A stretch of DNA of 64,000 nt from Neoceratodus forsteri (Eukaryota; Chordata; Ceratodontiformes; Ceratodontidae), in contig JADMNL010000028.1 of NCBI GenBank assembly GCA_016271365.2, positions 97,061,501-97,125,500 of the forward strand. Direction: 5' to 3'. The position numbers and the translations under genes were made by a program. Below, in pieces: positions 1 through 11,893 of the stretch (positions within the stretch are counted from its first letter, which is position 1; every line of letters begins with the position of its first letter). The notes below the pieces were generated by a model, which did not search any database, had not been told where the DNA came from, and saw nothing but the letters and a program-made list of their open reading frames with translations.

Positions 1-1390
1 GGATTGTTGTATCCATGGCCAGATAGTGTTACTATCCAACTGGATCCACTATCTGGTAAAAAGGCTGGTATCTGGTGGGATCCGGATCTGTAGGATACTA
101 TCTGAGCAACGCTAGCCACAAGGGACTTTGAGATGAACCCCAGGTGGCTCTGTACTTAAAAATGCTGGGCCTGGGGGAACAGCAGTATAAACCTGATAAA
201 AATAATTCCCTTAACAATATCAGGTAAAAACTTACTTTTACTCTTAAAGTGGTAAATGGGGGCAATCCCACTCTAAGGTGTGGGACTTTCAGAGATGGAT
301 GTTCCACTTTAAGTTATGCCAACTCTGGATCTACTGCACTCAAAATGCCAGTGTGAACCAGTGGCTTCTTTCACCAGTGGCACGTTCATCTCCTTCTGTG
401 CTTTCTTTATGCCACACAATATATTTGGAGCCCCATAGGAGCTGTTAATTTTTAGGATTTTTTAGATTATTTTTGTTCAGCACAAAGTCTTTATTAATAT
501 AAAACAATAAATGTTTCATAGATACATAGTATCGTAATTCACTGGGGTTCTATGAACCTGAAGACTAAGGAATCCCAACGCTGATACTTCATTAGGGTTG
601 GGGCCCTCTGATGACTCCCAAGAGTCTGGTGCTGCACTGCAGTTACCTGTTCTAGAATGTCAATGGGCTACTGAAAGCCCATCCAATTAAAGATCTGATT
701 TTCAGCTGGAGGACGGGGAGGAGGGATTGGTCAGGCCACTCCCCCACTGGACTCTAGAACCACAGAAGTGCCAGCATGCCCGCCAGTGGTCTACTGAAGC
801 CCCAAGGATAGGAGACCCGTGCACTACTCACAAAGATTGCTTAAAAATAACCCCTCCCTCTGCTCCCTTAGTATATCAGCCTCTTCCCCCTTACCAGGGT
901 AACATGGGGTTCAGGGTTATGGTGATGTGAGCTTCCATCCTGAATCCTCCCCTCCCTTCTGTGTCTGGGGGGGGGCATCCAACATTATTTTGGTCCCACA
1001 TTACTGGTTCCAGACTCCAGTGTACATGGTAAAAAAAAACAAAAAAAACGTGTGCCTAATTTTCTGGAAGCACAGCACTGTGTACCTCTATCCTCTGTTA
1101 CATCATCATCATTAGCTGTCACCACTGACAGCCCATTTCAGAGAGAAGTGCAATATTGGACACAGTTACATACATTAGTCCTGCCCCCAGACTGCAATAT
1201 CAGTGATGTTCTAGCTTCCAAAATGCTCGTCTGAATGTTGGCCTATAATCGCACTGCTCCCATCGTACTGTATAGTGGAACTTTATGTGGGTGCAGCAAA
1301 GGGCATATGAGTAGGCATGGGAGAAACAGAAAAGGTTCTGATAGTTATTTAAACCTTTTCATTTTAAGAATAAAAACTGTTTTAACCACC
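1..1390. other. Non-coding interval, no gene seen
   Basis: I see no homology-bearing frame here. Short self-complementary segments occur: a 10-bp stem at 19-28 / 47-56, and a stem around 241-252 / 304-315 built on CTTAAAGTGG. The interval is otherwise moderately AT-rich with short homopolymers, including an A-rich run near 1031-1048. The open frames present are short and resemble nothing I know. Confidence 0.5.
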
Positions 1391-1433
1391 ATTGTACAAT
1401 GGCAAGAAAATGTCCTGGACTTTGATTGGTCAG
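1391..1433 (+). repeat. Module A copy 1 (ATGG...GAAAA...CCTGG...TGATTGGTC)
   Basis: A short block containing ACAATGGCAAGAAAA, CCTGG and TGATTGGTCAG. Closely similar blocks occur at 13850-13892 (minus), 26332-26372 (minus), 43776-43813 (minus), 52344-52386 (plus) and 53203-53245 (minus). In most copies a stem-loop element follows downstream in the same orientation, so I read this as a conserved part of a non-autonomous repeat. ATTGG is an inverted CCAAT box. Whether that has any function is unknown. Confidence 0.5.
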
Positions 1434-1765
1434 TGTATGCTTTTCACTGAAATTATCAGAGCACAATCTTACAGTGTCAGTTCTAAACATACATATAACT
1501 GCATGGTAGACTGAATAACAAACCACAGCTTCTCTTACCAAAAGAGTTTGAAGCCTTGCAATTATAATATAGAAGCAAAAGCTTAGTTTAATAGAGAAAC
1601 CATATTTACTTACTGTATATTATAGGGGTCAAAAAATGTTGTCATGGCTAAAACATGTCATAGTTAGGCAGAGAACAAGTGTTTGAACATCTCCTTTATA
1701 GTGTGGGAACATCTCTTTTATAGTATCAGTTTTATTTTTTATGAGGAAACACACCACATATGAAT

Positions 1766-1865
1766 GCACTGCATCATGGGTATGCAAATATCCAGTTGCC
1801 TGGTATTGCAAACACACTGCAGTGTTAAAAGACAATTGATTATTTGCATACCCATGATGCAGTGC
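1766..1865. repeat. Perfect 25-bp inverted repeat (hairpin)
   Basis: Positions 1766-1790 and 1841-1865 are exact reverse complements over 25 bp, with a 50-bp loop. The arms contain GCATCATGGGTATGCAAAT, which includes an octamer-like ATGCAAAT. A perfect arm among degenerate neighbours suggests either a recent foldback element or compensating change. No protein is encoded. Confidence 0.8.
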
Positions 1866-1904
1866 TTTTACATGGAGAGTGTTTGTTTATTTATTTAATT
1901 TTTT

Positions 1905-2020
1905 AATTGTGCTGGGATAACCTCACTTCGGGGTTTTGGATGCACTTGGTCTGCTGCCTTGTGCCCAACTACTCCAGGTGTGAGGTTATCCCAGAACAAC
2001 CCACACCCTGTCATGCATTT
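1905..2020 (+). repeat. Foldback MITE-like element, family M1, copy 1
   Basis: A perfect 15-bp stem (CTGGGATAACCTCAC at 1912-1926, complement at 1980-1994) encloses a core with TTGGATGCACTTGGTCTGC and TTGTGCCCAAC. The same stem and core order recurs in reverse orientation at 13486-13640, where the core reads TTGGATGTACTCGGCCTGC and CGTGCCCAAC. Both copies are followed by CCCACACCCTG or CACACACCCTG. Two copies matching along stem, core and flank make this a dispersed repeat family rather than a chance hairpin. I cannot assign it to a transposase superfamily. Confidence 0.7.
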
Positions 2021-2033
2021 TTGTTTACTTTTC

Positions 2034-2184
2034 CATCAATAATTATACAATAATGGATGGGGAAGTGTACTTGATGAGAATTTAATGGCTGCCCAAGGGG
2101 TTTATTAAAGCATCCCACACTGAGGGTGACCATTAAATTTGAGTTTAAGTCACTTCCCCATCTGTTATTATACATAATTGTTGG
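2034..2184. repeat. Imperfect inverted repeat, ~55-bp arms
   Basis: The arms at about 2034-2090 and 2128-2184 are reverse complements with a few mismatches. They share CAATTAT-like ends, GATGGGGAAGTG and AATTTAATGG. The structure resembles a MITE or foldback element, with a spacer of about 37 bp. No target-site duplication is evident. Confidence 0.65.
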
Positions 2185-3700
2185 TCAGCATTTTTTTTTT
2201 TTAGATTTAAATCATGGTTGCAATCATTGCTTACCATATTTAAGCAGGTTGGCGCTCTTCCCGCTGCCACTTCCTGTTCAGTGTGGCCATCGAACGGCAA
2301 GATTAACCAGATAGAATTTCTAACTATTTGAGCAGAAACTGATGAGGACTAACAAAAAAACCTGGACAAATGGAAAAATGATGAAGTTCGTTGGTCTGGC
2401 GTGGCAGCTCCTCGCTATGCAGAAGAAGGAGCCGCTGTGTTTCTCAAACTGTTTAGCCCGCCCAGGAGGAGGTGAACAGCCAATCAGCTAGCGGCTGTTG
2501 TTCAGTGACTCAGTGTGTGCCCGCTGTTATAACCCATGAGTTATAACAGCAAATAATAACTTGGCCAGTGCATATAAAACACTGCTGATCAGTCATTATG
2601 CTATTATAATAACTGGTGACCCTCTATAATGACTGGATATACACTACTGATAAAATGCCATAATAACCTGCTGAATTCCATAATAACTTGATAGCAGGTT
2701 ATTACAGCATTTTCCTCCTCGCACTCTTCTTGTGGCTGCTCAGGGTTATGCTCGCTTGCAGAAATATAGCTTACTACTTTTGTCTGTATTGAAACCTTGC
2801 ACCAATTATTGTAAAAAATAATGCCTGTGCAAGGTTTGATTTATGAGGATTTTTCACGCATCCTTGGTATGCAATAATCTCATAAACCTCTTGAACTTCT
2901 TTCTCTGGGTTTATGGATTATCACACACCTCAGGTGTGTGAAAAATCCTCATAACATACAACTGCACAGGCATTATTCTCTGTGTAAAGAGGAAGGAATC
3001 TAAAAACAACTTGGAATGGTGCAATATTAAATATAAATAATCACTGGGTTCCATATTTTTCCCTATTGAGAAACCCAGTTATAATTCACCATTAAAACCA
3101 GCTGGTTATAAAGGAGAACATGCACTGTGTTTCTGTATATGGAAACTATGATCCACAGATCTCCTCACACACACTGCCACAATTTCACTTTAAATAACCA
3201 CAAAAGCACGTGCTTTTCTTTATTAGTTGCAATGGTAAAAAATGGAGCCAAGCAATTATATAAAACAGCAATGGGAGAATGTGTAAAGCATGAATTTTTT
3301 CCACACCTCAGGTGTGTACACAGTTCTCGTTATACACACCAACCCATGTAGTATTCTATATTTAGTGGTCTATAGCTAATTATACAATAGGGGTGAGCAG
3401 ATAACCCATTAGATAAAAACAACTATTCTCACTGCACTCCAGATATTACACTGTGATCACATCATTACAGTGTGATAACTCATCAAAACACTAGTTATCA
3501 CACCCGCGCAAACCTGCGCAAATGGTAACTTTTGCAACAATAGGGCCCCATATTGTATAAAACGGATACATGATGTGCACAGGACCTCTGGATACTCACT
3601 CGTGGCTTCGCCACTCGTGAACATCCAAAGGTCACTCTAAAGGAGTGAAGATATTTCTCATATCACACTCATGCCCATCATGTATCCCCTTATTAGCAGT
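2185..3700. repeat. Cluster of palindromic elements
   Basis: Several stem-loops follow one another. There is an 11-bp perfect stem at 2523-2533 / 2540-2550 (GCTGTTATAAC) and a 21-nt stem with two mismatches at 2652-2672 / 2693-2713. A composite palindrome at 2817-2977 has outer 14-bp perfect arms (AATAATGCCTGTGC) and inner 17-bp perfect arms at 2841-2857 / 2938-2954. An 11-bp perfect stem lies at 3470-3480 / 3493-3503, and outer 12-bp arms GGATACATGATG at 3564-3575 / 3676-3687 enclose smaller hairpins. The stretch has no recognisable coding capacity. Confidence 0.7.
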
Positions 3701-4436
3701 CTGTGTTTCACACTATATGAAACTACTTAATACAAATTGGACTCCCTGGAACCATGGACCATTCTCTGCCTTTACCCTCCCCACCAGCCTTCTCTCTGAT
3801 AAAGTCCTGCTGGGGCAGTATTCTGTGCTTCAAAATTAACATTTTAGAAATCATCAAAACCTGAAAAAAGAAATTGTGGTAATATTCTTTTTCAGAAAAT
3901 GGCCCAGGTTTTGAGAGGTTCTGAACTTATCCAAACCAGTTCTCTCATCCGTACATGGGAGTAACAGAGGCCAGTGGTGCACACTGCTGGGTCCCTCAAA
4001 GACTGATTCCAAGTTCTTATTTTTTTACATGCACACCAAATTCTGGGAATTGGCAACATGAGACCATAGTAACGTTGAATGCTCACCCCCATCAGAAATG
4101 CCAAGAGGGAGCAGAGGATGGGGTGCACACTGCTGTGTCCTAAAACACATATGTCATCCTAGTGAGGGCACAGGAGTATGGTGCTAGGCACAGGACTCGT
4201 TTACAAAGGAAGGGGGGGCTTATTAACCCATTGGAGGGGACAGAATCAGACCAAAATTAAGTTAGACTGTCAAAAACCCAATTTTGGCCCACCCTACAAG
4301 ACTGGACAAAACCCCAAATGACCCAATTCTCTGGTCTGCCTTGCTGCACATGCTTAATCCTCTACTGACATCTATCAGTGGAGGCACTTATAGCCTCAAG
4401 AAACATTGCATTAGTGAATGTGTAGTAGTTACGAGG
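3701..4436. other. Non-coding interval, no feature recognised
   Basis: No homology-bearing frame, repeat or RNA gene that I can name. The open frames on both strands overlap one another and look random. Confidence 0.4.
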
Positions 4437-4640
4437 GGTCCTGTCTTGCTGGCTCGCCAGCAGAGTGGTAAAGCTACTGCTTGCAATGTTGGTGATCCAG
4501 GTTCAGTAGTGGACTTGGGTTGCTGCAGGGAAGTCTGGGTAGAGGAGGATTGAGATCCCAGGGACCGCGTTCCTTCCCCGGGGGGTAAGGATTGCAGTGT
4601 CAGTGTTGTCTGGCCCCTAATCCTGGGGCACAGCATCCAG
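4437..4640 (+). mobile_element. tRNA-derived SINE, family T, copy 1
   Basis: The head has an A-box-like CAGCAGAGTGGTAAAG and a B-box-like GATCCAGGTTCAGTAG. The body contains GAGGAGGATTGAG followed by CCTTCCCCGGGGGG. The same body order recurs at 22078-22260 (plus), 45630-45860, 53480-53640, 61300-61480 and 62225-62410 (all minus). The B box departs from the Pol III consensus, so this copy is probably a dead insertion. It resembles a SINE with a tRNA head and an unrelated body; I do not know a published name. Confidence 0.55.
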
Positions 4641-5001
4641 ACCTGCTTAGTGTTAGCTGAAGCAGTGTGTGGATGCTAATGCATGGTTCACAGGAGTGAG
4701 CACCAACATCTTTGCATCAATGCATGTCCAACCGATTGGGGGACACTTACCACACAAGAGAAAAACTCTCCATGCCTCAGGACCCCCGAACACTTGGAGC
4801 CCATCCCAGGCCGCAGACATGGGGACATCCAGGATCTTCCACTTCAATAGCTAGAAGGAGGGGGGGTTGGAGTCTGGCTTGGCCGGCACCCACCATGAGG
4901 GTGTGGGTTCATGAGGTTGAAAGGTCCTATGGGTTTGTGGCAGCTGGGAGACCAGGGCTGGGTCTGCCTGGGGGCAAAGCCATGCTGCAGAGATAAAATA
5001 T
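4641..5001. other. Interval left of the L1 insertion
   Basis: No gene. The sequence just left of the L1 (about 4920-5001, with GGCAGCTGGGAGACCAGGG and an A-rich end) resembles the trailing part of another repeat seen near 46020-46120. The region right of the L1 (13198 onward) reads as its continuation, so the L1 probably landed in an older repeat. Confidence 0.4.
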
Positions 5002-5019
5002 AAAGAAAAGAAGAAAGGG
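5002..5019. repeat. 18-bp target-site duplication, left copy (L1-1)
   Basis: AAAGAAAAGAAGAAAGGG here is repeated exactly at 13180-13197, directly after an AATAAA-bearing, A-rich L1 3' end. It starts right before the L1 5' terminus. A-rich duplications of about 15-20 bp are the usual scar of L1 target-primed reverse transcription. Confidence 0.85.
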
Positions 5020-5107
5020 ACTTCCGGTGATGTCACGGGGCTAATGGAAGCCTGATCTTGAGAGCTCCGAGACCTGTCTATAGAATCTTTGGTAATCCTC
5101 CCACAAA
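5020..5107 (+). promoter_or_regulatory. L1-1 5'UTR start with ETS- and CRE-like sites
   Basis: The first bases, ACTTCCGGTGATGTCAC, contain TTCCGG (ETS-like) and TGATGTCA (one base from a CRE, TGACGTCA). I recall similar starts in other vertebrate L1-like elements. The position directly after the duplication makes this the likely internal promoter region. The role is inferred from position and motif only. Confidence 0.5.
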
Positions 5108-6250
5108 ATGATTAAACAGAAGCAACCCTATCAAGCTAAATGTTCTGGAATGGCAGCCAGAAGTAATAAACTGAAAAACATGAAAAACAAAGCCTCACAG
5201 ACTAAACTGAAGCAGCTTACCCTGGAAGAGGAAATGGATGACTCTGCGTCCACTTCCGACACGACCGTGCCCTGTCGGACTCCTCAGATGACTTGGAGGA
5301 TAGTAAACTTCTACTCCCCAGAAAAGCAGAGTGGACTTTGCAGAAAATACTCTCCTCTGTGCAAAAATTGAGTCCTCCCTAGCAGATCTATGGCAGGACT
5401 TCAAAAACATAGACTGCAAGGTAGCCGAGCAAACAGTAAAATTCTCGAAGATATCACTCATACTAGACACGGAGGACAGGCTTGTACTCTATTTATTGCA
5501 GAGTGATTGAGAAACACATGGCAGGCTGGCAGACATTGAAAATCGATCCTGCTGCAACAACTTCCGTATTCATGGAGTACCGGAGGGTGCGGAGGAGGGG
5601 ATTCGCGACCCCCATTGATTTTATTCAACAACTACTGAGGTCAGTGCTCTCAATCCCCTCTGATCTCGACCTAACAATGGACAGGGCTCATCGCTCATTA
5701 GTGCCCAAGCCTGCCAGTGCCACTGTGAGGCCCAGATCATGGGTCATCAGAATGGTCCTGTTACAAAGCAAAGAATGGATCTGGAAAGAAGTGTGGCAAC
5801 TCCGAAACCTCAAATACCAGGGTAATAACATTTTTTTCGAACATGATTTTCCCCGGCTCTTCAGGCTAAGCAGCAGAAAGTGAAGGCTGTCATTAAAGAC
5901 ATTAAAGAAAAGAAAAATCTGAAAGCTCAATTACTTTTCCCTGCTGAACTGCAGCTGCACATGGACTCAGGTCCCAAGACATTCTCAAACTTGCTGGAAG
6001 AGATGCCGCTTTTAAAAGAATGGGGCATAGCGCTACCTGACCTGGAGATGGAGATCCTTGAACAGAGCCTGCAGAAGGACCTCTGGCAAGTTGCAGGCAG
6101 AGGCCTCAAGTGCACACATCCTTGAACAGTGCCAAAGATCTTGATGACAGACGTGGTGAAAATCATCCAGAGAACAGAAAACAGAGGAAACAGCTTGAGC
6201 TCCGTGCCATCATCTGGACCCTCACCCCATCGCTGAAATTGAGATGAGTT
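5108..6250 (+). pseudogene. L1-1 ORF1 protein, broken by frameshifts
   Basis: L1 ORF1 proteins are trimeric RNA-binding chaperones that coat L1 RNA in the cytoplasm. The first frame opens with Met at 5108 and a Lys-rich N-terminus (MIKQKQPYQAKCSGMAARSN). It stops near 5371 and continues in other frames. A middle section reads FRIHGVPEGAEEGIRDP, typical of the L1 ORF1 RNA-recognition domain, followed by MDRAHRSL, then a VIRM...KEWIW stretch and YQGNNIFFEHDF, all matching L1 ORF1 landmarks. The C-terminal part is shifted again after about 5880. At least two frameshifts separate the parts, so no full protein can be made. Assignment to L1 rather than another LINE rests on these motifs plus the ORF2 downstream. 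Confidence 0.75.
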
Positions 6251-6520
6251 GAGACACACGGTTAACAGTTGAGGCGACTGGAGAGGAGTGGAAGAAGAGT
6301 CCTAGTTCCCCTATGGGACCCATAGCCTAACTATTTGAACATTTAGCAGATAATTTGTTGCTTTAAAGTTTAAGCATTTCTCTTAAAAGAGCTGTAGTTG
6401 CTTTTTGTGGGGCTTGATTGGTGCTGAGGGAGGGTGGAGGAGGGGGTTGACTCCTTTCCTGTTGAATGCTTCCCTACTCCCAAGGGGCAAGTTTAACAGC
6501 ATCTATTTAACTTAGGTGAA

Positions 6521-7137
6521 ACATAGAAACATAGACTTAGATGGCAGATAAGGACCACTTGGCCCACCCAGTCTGCCCATTTCCCTACCTACTGGTTAAG
6601 CTGCAGATTCTAGTTAACCAACGGCCTACTTCCTGCAACCCCCAACTATAATTGACTTGTGTCTGTCCCATGCATGTTTCAATTCCCCCACTGTTTTAGA
6701 CCCAACAAGCTACTCAGGAAGGCTGTTCCGTGTATCCACCACTCTCTCCGTGAAAAAAATTTCCTCACATTACCCCTGAGCCGTCCCCCCTCTATCTTTA
6801 AATTGTGTCCCCTTGTTCTTATACATCTCTTTTTCTGAAAGATGCTACCCTCCTGGACTTTGTTGATTCCCTTGAGGTACTTAAACGTTTCTATCATGTC
6901 TCCCCTGTCCCTCCTTTCATCAAGAGTATACATATTAAGCTCTCTCAGTCTCTCTTCATATGGCTTCTGCTGCAGACCCTGCACCATTTTAGTTGCCCTC
7001 CTCTGGACTGCTTCCATCCTGTCTATGTCCTTGCGTAGATGAGGTCTCCAAAACTGCACGCAGTACTCCAGATGGGGTCTCACCAACTGTCTGTACAGAG
7101 GGATAACCACTTCCCTTTTTCTACTTGTGATGCCCCT
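6521..7137 (-). mobile_element. CR1 3' fragment nested in L1-1
   Basis: On the minus strand the peptide runs GITSRKREVVIPLYRQLVRP, then LEYCVQFW, DIDRMEAVQRRATKMVQGL, YEERLRELNMYTLDERRDRG and TRGHNLKI. This is the C-terminal end of CR1 ORF2. The element ends at 6521-6534 in the octamer-like terminal repeat (minus strand CTATGTTTCTATGT) typical of CR1. It is 5'-truncated near 7137 and lies opposite to the host L1, so it inserted after the L1. The long frame from 7353 carries non-CR1 sequence at its N-terminal end, which is read-through from L1 DNA. Confidence 0.85.
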
Positions 7138-8221
7138 TGGTTTAGTATGAACTAATGGAGTTAAGCAAGGGGATTGCTCGAGGGGCGCTGTGCCTAATGT
7201 TAACATGCAAGCACTAAGGAAGGGTTGGAGATTGGGTGCTATTTCCCCCTGGTAGATAACATTAAGGTTTTTTTCTTCCCCCTCTTTTTTTTCTTTTTCG
7301 CCAGGGGGAGCGCCACCCTCAACTTGGGAGCTCACACTCAGGCTGCCCTGCAATATGCTTCTGAGGGGAATAACAGGAATGACCAGGGGTAGGTGTTTAA
7401 TGGCTTAAACCGGAGAAGGTGCTGTTTGGAGCTCCTCCCAAAGCCTGGTTACCAGACAAGGAAATTTCAGGAGGTGCCTGGGCTGCCTGGTTCGGGGGGG
7501 GGGAGCGAGTGGGGTCGCTTATCACTTAGCCCTCCTACTTCCTCTCCTTGCTCTCTCTTTCTCTATCCCACATGGGAGTTCAGGGGCCCCTCATTTTAAC
7601 AGGGGCCATTCAAGATTCCATGTTTTTTAAAGTTGTGGCCACTCTTGGTCTGAGATGCTCGGGGAGGGGAATATAGACAGTATTAAAAAGAAAATGGGTT
7701 GGGTGGGTCCTGGAGGGGAAAGTTGGTTCCCTTATCTCAGTGAAGTACCAAATCAACCAGAGCAGGGATTAGAGCTGCTCTGAGTCTCTTAGCTAGAGAT
7801 GGCAGCTGTTTTTCACACCGCACACTACTAGTGGACCCAGGTTACTACCCTTCCCTTGTTCTTGTTCTTCAGGGGAGGAGCCTGGGAATTCACCTAGGAA
7901 GCAATACAAGGTTATGGTTTGCACTGAGCGCTTAACTGTTATTTGTAATCCAACGTTTCATTTTTTTTTTTTAAACCACGGTTGGTTATATAGAAATGTT
8001 GGCAGTTTACTATGGCCCTAAATTGAGGCTAATTTGTTGTGTTATGTTCTTTGTTTACACAGTTCTGGACAGCTATATAGATGCAGAGTTTAATAAGAAA
8101 GGTATTATCCCATTTCAGAATTTGATTAGAAACCAGCAAATTAGAAGTAACTATATATCAGAGGGTATTAATATGCCCAGTCTCCCCCACTACTGGCCAA
8201 AATGTCATGATGGCTTGTTTA
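7138..8221 (+). other. L1-1 inter-ORF stretch, no recognisable coding
   Basis: This lies between the nested CR1 and the start of ORF2. It contains G-rich runs (7493-7503) and a T-rich run near 7960-7972. The frame at 7996-8238 just before ORF2 has no recognisable domain. The length, about 1 kb, is more than usual between L1 ORFs, so other old insertions may be hidden here. Confidence 0.4.
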
Positions 8222-11200
8222 AAGATTTGTTCTTATAATGTGAAGGGAATCAATCAACTCCCCAATAAAATGTACAAGAATTCTTCAAGAACTCAAAAAG
8301 CTGCAGGGGGAAGTGATTTTTCTTAAGGAAACTCACCTGTCAATGAAGGAGCATTTTAAAGCTACGCCGTTCCTGGGTGGATCAAGTAATAGCAGCCTCT
8401 CGTCCTAAAACTAAAAAAGCAGGGGTAGCAATACTACTGCGGAGAGGCCTGAACCTGATGGTAGAATCGACAGAGGGAGGACTGCAGAGTAGGTATGTGA
8501 GGGTGTCAGCAAAGGCTCAGGGTACACTGATCCATTTCATTAATATTTATGCTCCCAACACCCAACAGGAAAATATTTTTTAAGTTGTCTTTAGGAAAAT
8601 AGCAGAGCTTCCACAGGGTCAGTTGCTACTTGGAGGAGATTTTAACACTGCTCCCCACCCTGTGAGAGACCATTCTTCGGGGGCGACTTCAACAAGTAAA
8701 ATAGCGTCCAAATCCTTGGTCGCGCTAACAAGGGAAATGGGACTGGTGGATATTTGGAGAGCCCAGCACCCGAAAGAAAAAGATTACACCTTTTATTCAA
8801 ACCCACAATAATCCTATTCCAGAACAGATCTGTTCTATACGCATGCATTGACCCTTTATAAGATTAAAGGGTCCTATATACATAATATAACACTGTTCGA
8901 CCACTTCCCAATCTCAGTCTGTTTGGCTCTTCCACCACAGGACAGACAGACCCTGTGGAGATTGAATGTTTCTTTGAAGAACAACAAAGCCATTGTTAAA
9001 AAATTTAAACAAAATATAACAGACTTCTTGTTAATCCATCAACCAGCTAATCACTCTGCACTGCTTAAATGGGACACATTCAAAGCAGTTACAAGAGGGG
9101 ACATAATTAGTTTTGCATCGGCCCAGAAAAAGCTCTCAAACTTAACATATAATAGATTACTGGCAGACTTAGCACTGGTGGAAAAAAGTCATAAAGCAAA
9201 CCCCTCGGATAAACAAATTCAAAAGGAAATGAAACGGGCCAAAGCGGCCCTGCAAGAATTCAAGAATAAAATGGTAGAAGGATAGCTGAAATTTACAAGT
9301 CAAAAATACCATGAAGTAGGGGGAAAAGCTGCAAGGTTGTTAGCATTTCAGCTGAGAAAAGCCCAGGCGGATTGGTATGTCCCATACAATCAGGGCACAG
9401 GGCTCCAGGGTGTAAGATGGGACACCCCCAAAGAAATAGCGGCCCAATTCCAGAAGCTCTACCAGGACCTGTACTCTGAGGACAGGGAAGAGACTGCTAC
9501 CCAAGCTAAAATGAAAACCTTTTTAGACTCCATTAACCTGCCCTGAATACCTGAATCAGTGAAAACTGATTTAAACCGTCCCATTTCAGTGGAAGAAATA
9601 TTGGTAGTTATCAAACAGTTACCAACCGGGAAGACTCCAGGCCCAGATGGGTTCAGTGGAGAATTTTACAAAGAACTAGACCCCTCAGTGGCTCCTCTGC
9701 TAGCGGAGGTGTTCAACCAATGCCTAGAAGAAGGCAAAACCCCAGAAAGTTGGTCCCACTCTCTAATTACAGTTATCCCAAAATAAGGGAAAGATGTGAC
9801 AAAGTGCGAATCCTTTCGCCCAATAGTCTTACTTAACCAGGACCAAAAAATCTTTACAAAAATATCCTCCATTCGGTTCCAAAAACACATAGAACTATTG
9901 ATCTACCCAGACCAAACAGGGTTTATTCCTCACCATCACTTAAGTGACAATATTAGGAGTCTCCTGAATATTATGCAGAGAAAAACCACTAATCAAGACC
10001 CAGCCCTGGCTGTTTTCTTAGATGCAGAAAAGACCTTTGACAGGCTGAACTGGGTGTATCTTTTTCAAGTGTTGGAAAAGATGAGATTCGAGGGGAATTT
10101 TTTAAAGTGGGTACAATTCTGCTACCAGGGACCACAGGCCAGAGTAAGGGTGAATGGCACATTGTCTCCTTCTTTTAAAATCAGGAGAGGGACAAGGCAG
10201 GGATGCCCCCTCTCCCTATTACTTTTTGCCATTAGCATGGAGCCATTGGCTCAGGCCATTAGGCAGAATAGGGAGATTGAGGGCATAGAGGTCCAACACA
10301 CAACCCACAAAATCTCCTTATATGCAGATGACACCCTGATATACTTGAGCAACCCAAGAGCTTCCCTCCCTTACTTGCTGGAGTTACTAGGGGACTTCAG
10401 GGACATTTCGGGTTTTAAGATTAACACAGCTAAACCAGAGGTGTTAGCATTAGGGTGAGTACAGGATCATGAATTAAGGAGGACAGTCCCCTTCAAATGG
10501 GTGGACACAAAAATCAGATACCTGGGAATACAAATTCCCACACGAATGGCCTTGCTGTGTAAATATAACTATGGGACCCTCAAACAACAAATACATGCTG
10601 ATTTACACGAGTGGAACCTGCTCCCTTTAACATTTACTAATAGATTAGAGACAATGAAGATGAACATCTTACCTCGATTTCTTTACCTTTTTACGAACCT
10701 CCCCTTCCCAATTCCGGAAAAAAAGACCGGAAAGACCTTAAAAAGAAATTATCACACTTTATATGGGCAGGAAAAGGCATAAAGTCCGGTGGGACATATT
10801 GATAGAAAATAAAGAAAAAGGGGGATTGGGACTCCCAGATTTCTCTAGATACTACCTGGCTGCATAACTGTTACCAGTCATTAAAATGTTAATGCCTGGG
10901 AGGGGGCATGGGTGGTTGCAAATAGAGGAGAGAGACTGCCAACCAACTCTATTAAATATCTTACCTTGGAGAGTTCTCCCCAGGGACCTGAAGCAGTTAA
11001 AAAATATCTTGACCAGACACGCCTTGTCAATGTGGCTGAAAGCCAGGCAGGAGTGGGAGTTAGTTCGACCAGTATGGGAAAATCTGCCACTCTCTGAACT
11101 GCCTGATTTTCCTGTTTGAGGGGCAGATGTATGTTTCACCAGATGGGCAATTAACAGACTCAAATACCCTCAATAGTTCCTGGGGGAGGATGGCTTAAAA

Positions 11201-11893
11201 CCTTTTGTATGTATGCAAATGGAATTTAACTTAAGTGGCATGGATTCCTTCAGATACTGCCAGTGCTCACACTATATAAAAAATGATGTAGGGTTAGCAG
11301 AGCTGACACAGAGCCCAGCTGCCCCCATCATACTAACACACCAAAAAAGTATCATGATAGACACTAAATCATATATCTCACTAATATATAAAACACTAAT
11401 AGAAGACAGAGGGACTCTGGCCATTCAAAAAGTGACAGACCACTGGAATGTTGAGGCAGACCTAAATCTCTCGGATAAAACTTGGAAAGGTATCTGGATC
11501 AGTATTCATAAAACGACTAGTTCCCCCTCGTGGAGGGAATTTAGGTGGAAAATTAACATCCGTTTCTTTAAGACTTCCACTGTTTCGTGCCACTATGCCT
11601 CCTTCCCATCAGATAAATGCTGGAGAAAATGTGGGTTAACAGGTATGCATTACCTCATTTTTGGGGCATGTCCCAAAATTGCACCTTTTTGGGAAGAGAT
11701 AACCAAACAAATCACCAAAATAATGTCCTTATCGTCCCCACTGGGATTTGAGAATTTAGTGCTGGGACCCCCCCCCCCCCAGTAGAAATAAAAACAAACA
11801 GGGAAATACCTTTTCTACATCCTAAATACTGCCACACTCAAGTCCCTTACCCAAAACTGGCTGACATGGGACCCACCTGTAGTGTCACATTGG
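8222..11893 (+). pseudogene. L1-1 ORF2: endonuclease and reverse transcriptase, broken
   Basis: ORF2 nicks target DNA and reverse-transcribes the L1 RNA in the nucleus. The start reads ICSYNVKGIN at about 8226. Endonuclease landmarks follow: GVAILL (about 8425), YAPN (8547), GGDFNT (8632), YTFYS and SRTDLFY (8790-8835), and DHFPIS (8900). The reverse transcriptase has GKTPGPDGF (about 9628), FLDAEKTFDRLNW (10016), RRGTRQGCPLS (10184), catalytic YADD at 10321-10332 and YLGIQIP (10519). A Cys-rich end (CWRKC...ACPKIAPFW) lies near 11620-11690. Stops or shifts occur near 8236, 8581, 8809, 9283, 9543, 9784 and 10456. The last His/Cys positions are partly eroded. The frame is cut by the insertion at about 11894. 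Confidence 0.85.

Noticed and set aside
6679..7353. A single 224-residue gene
   Set aside because: Only the part below about 7137 is CR1. The N-terminal third is read-through from adjacent L1 DNA, so the frame is a chance fusion.
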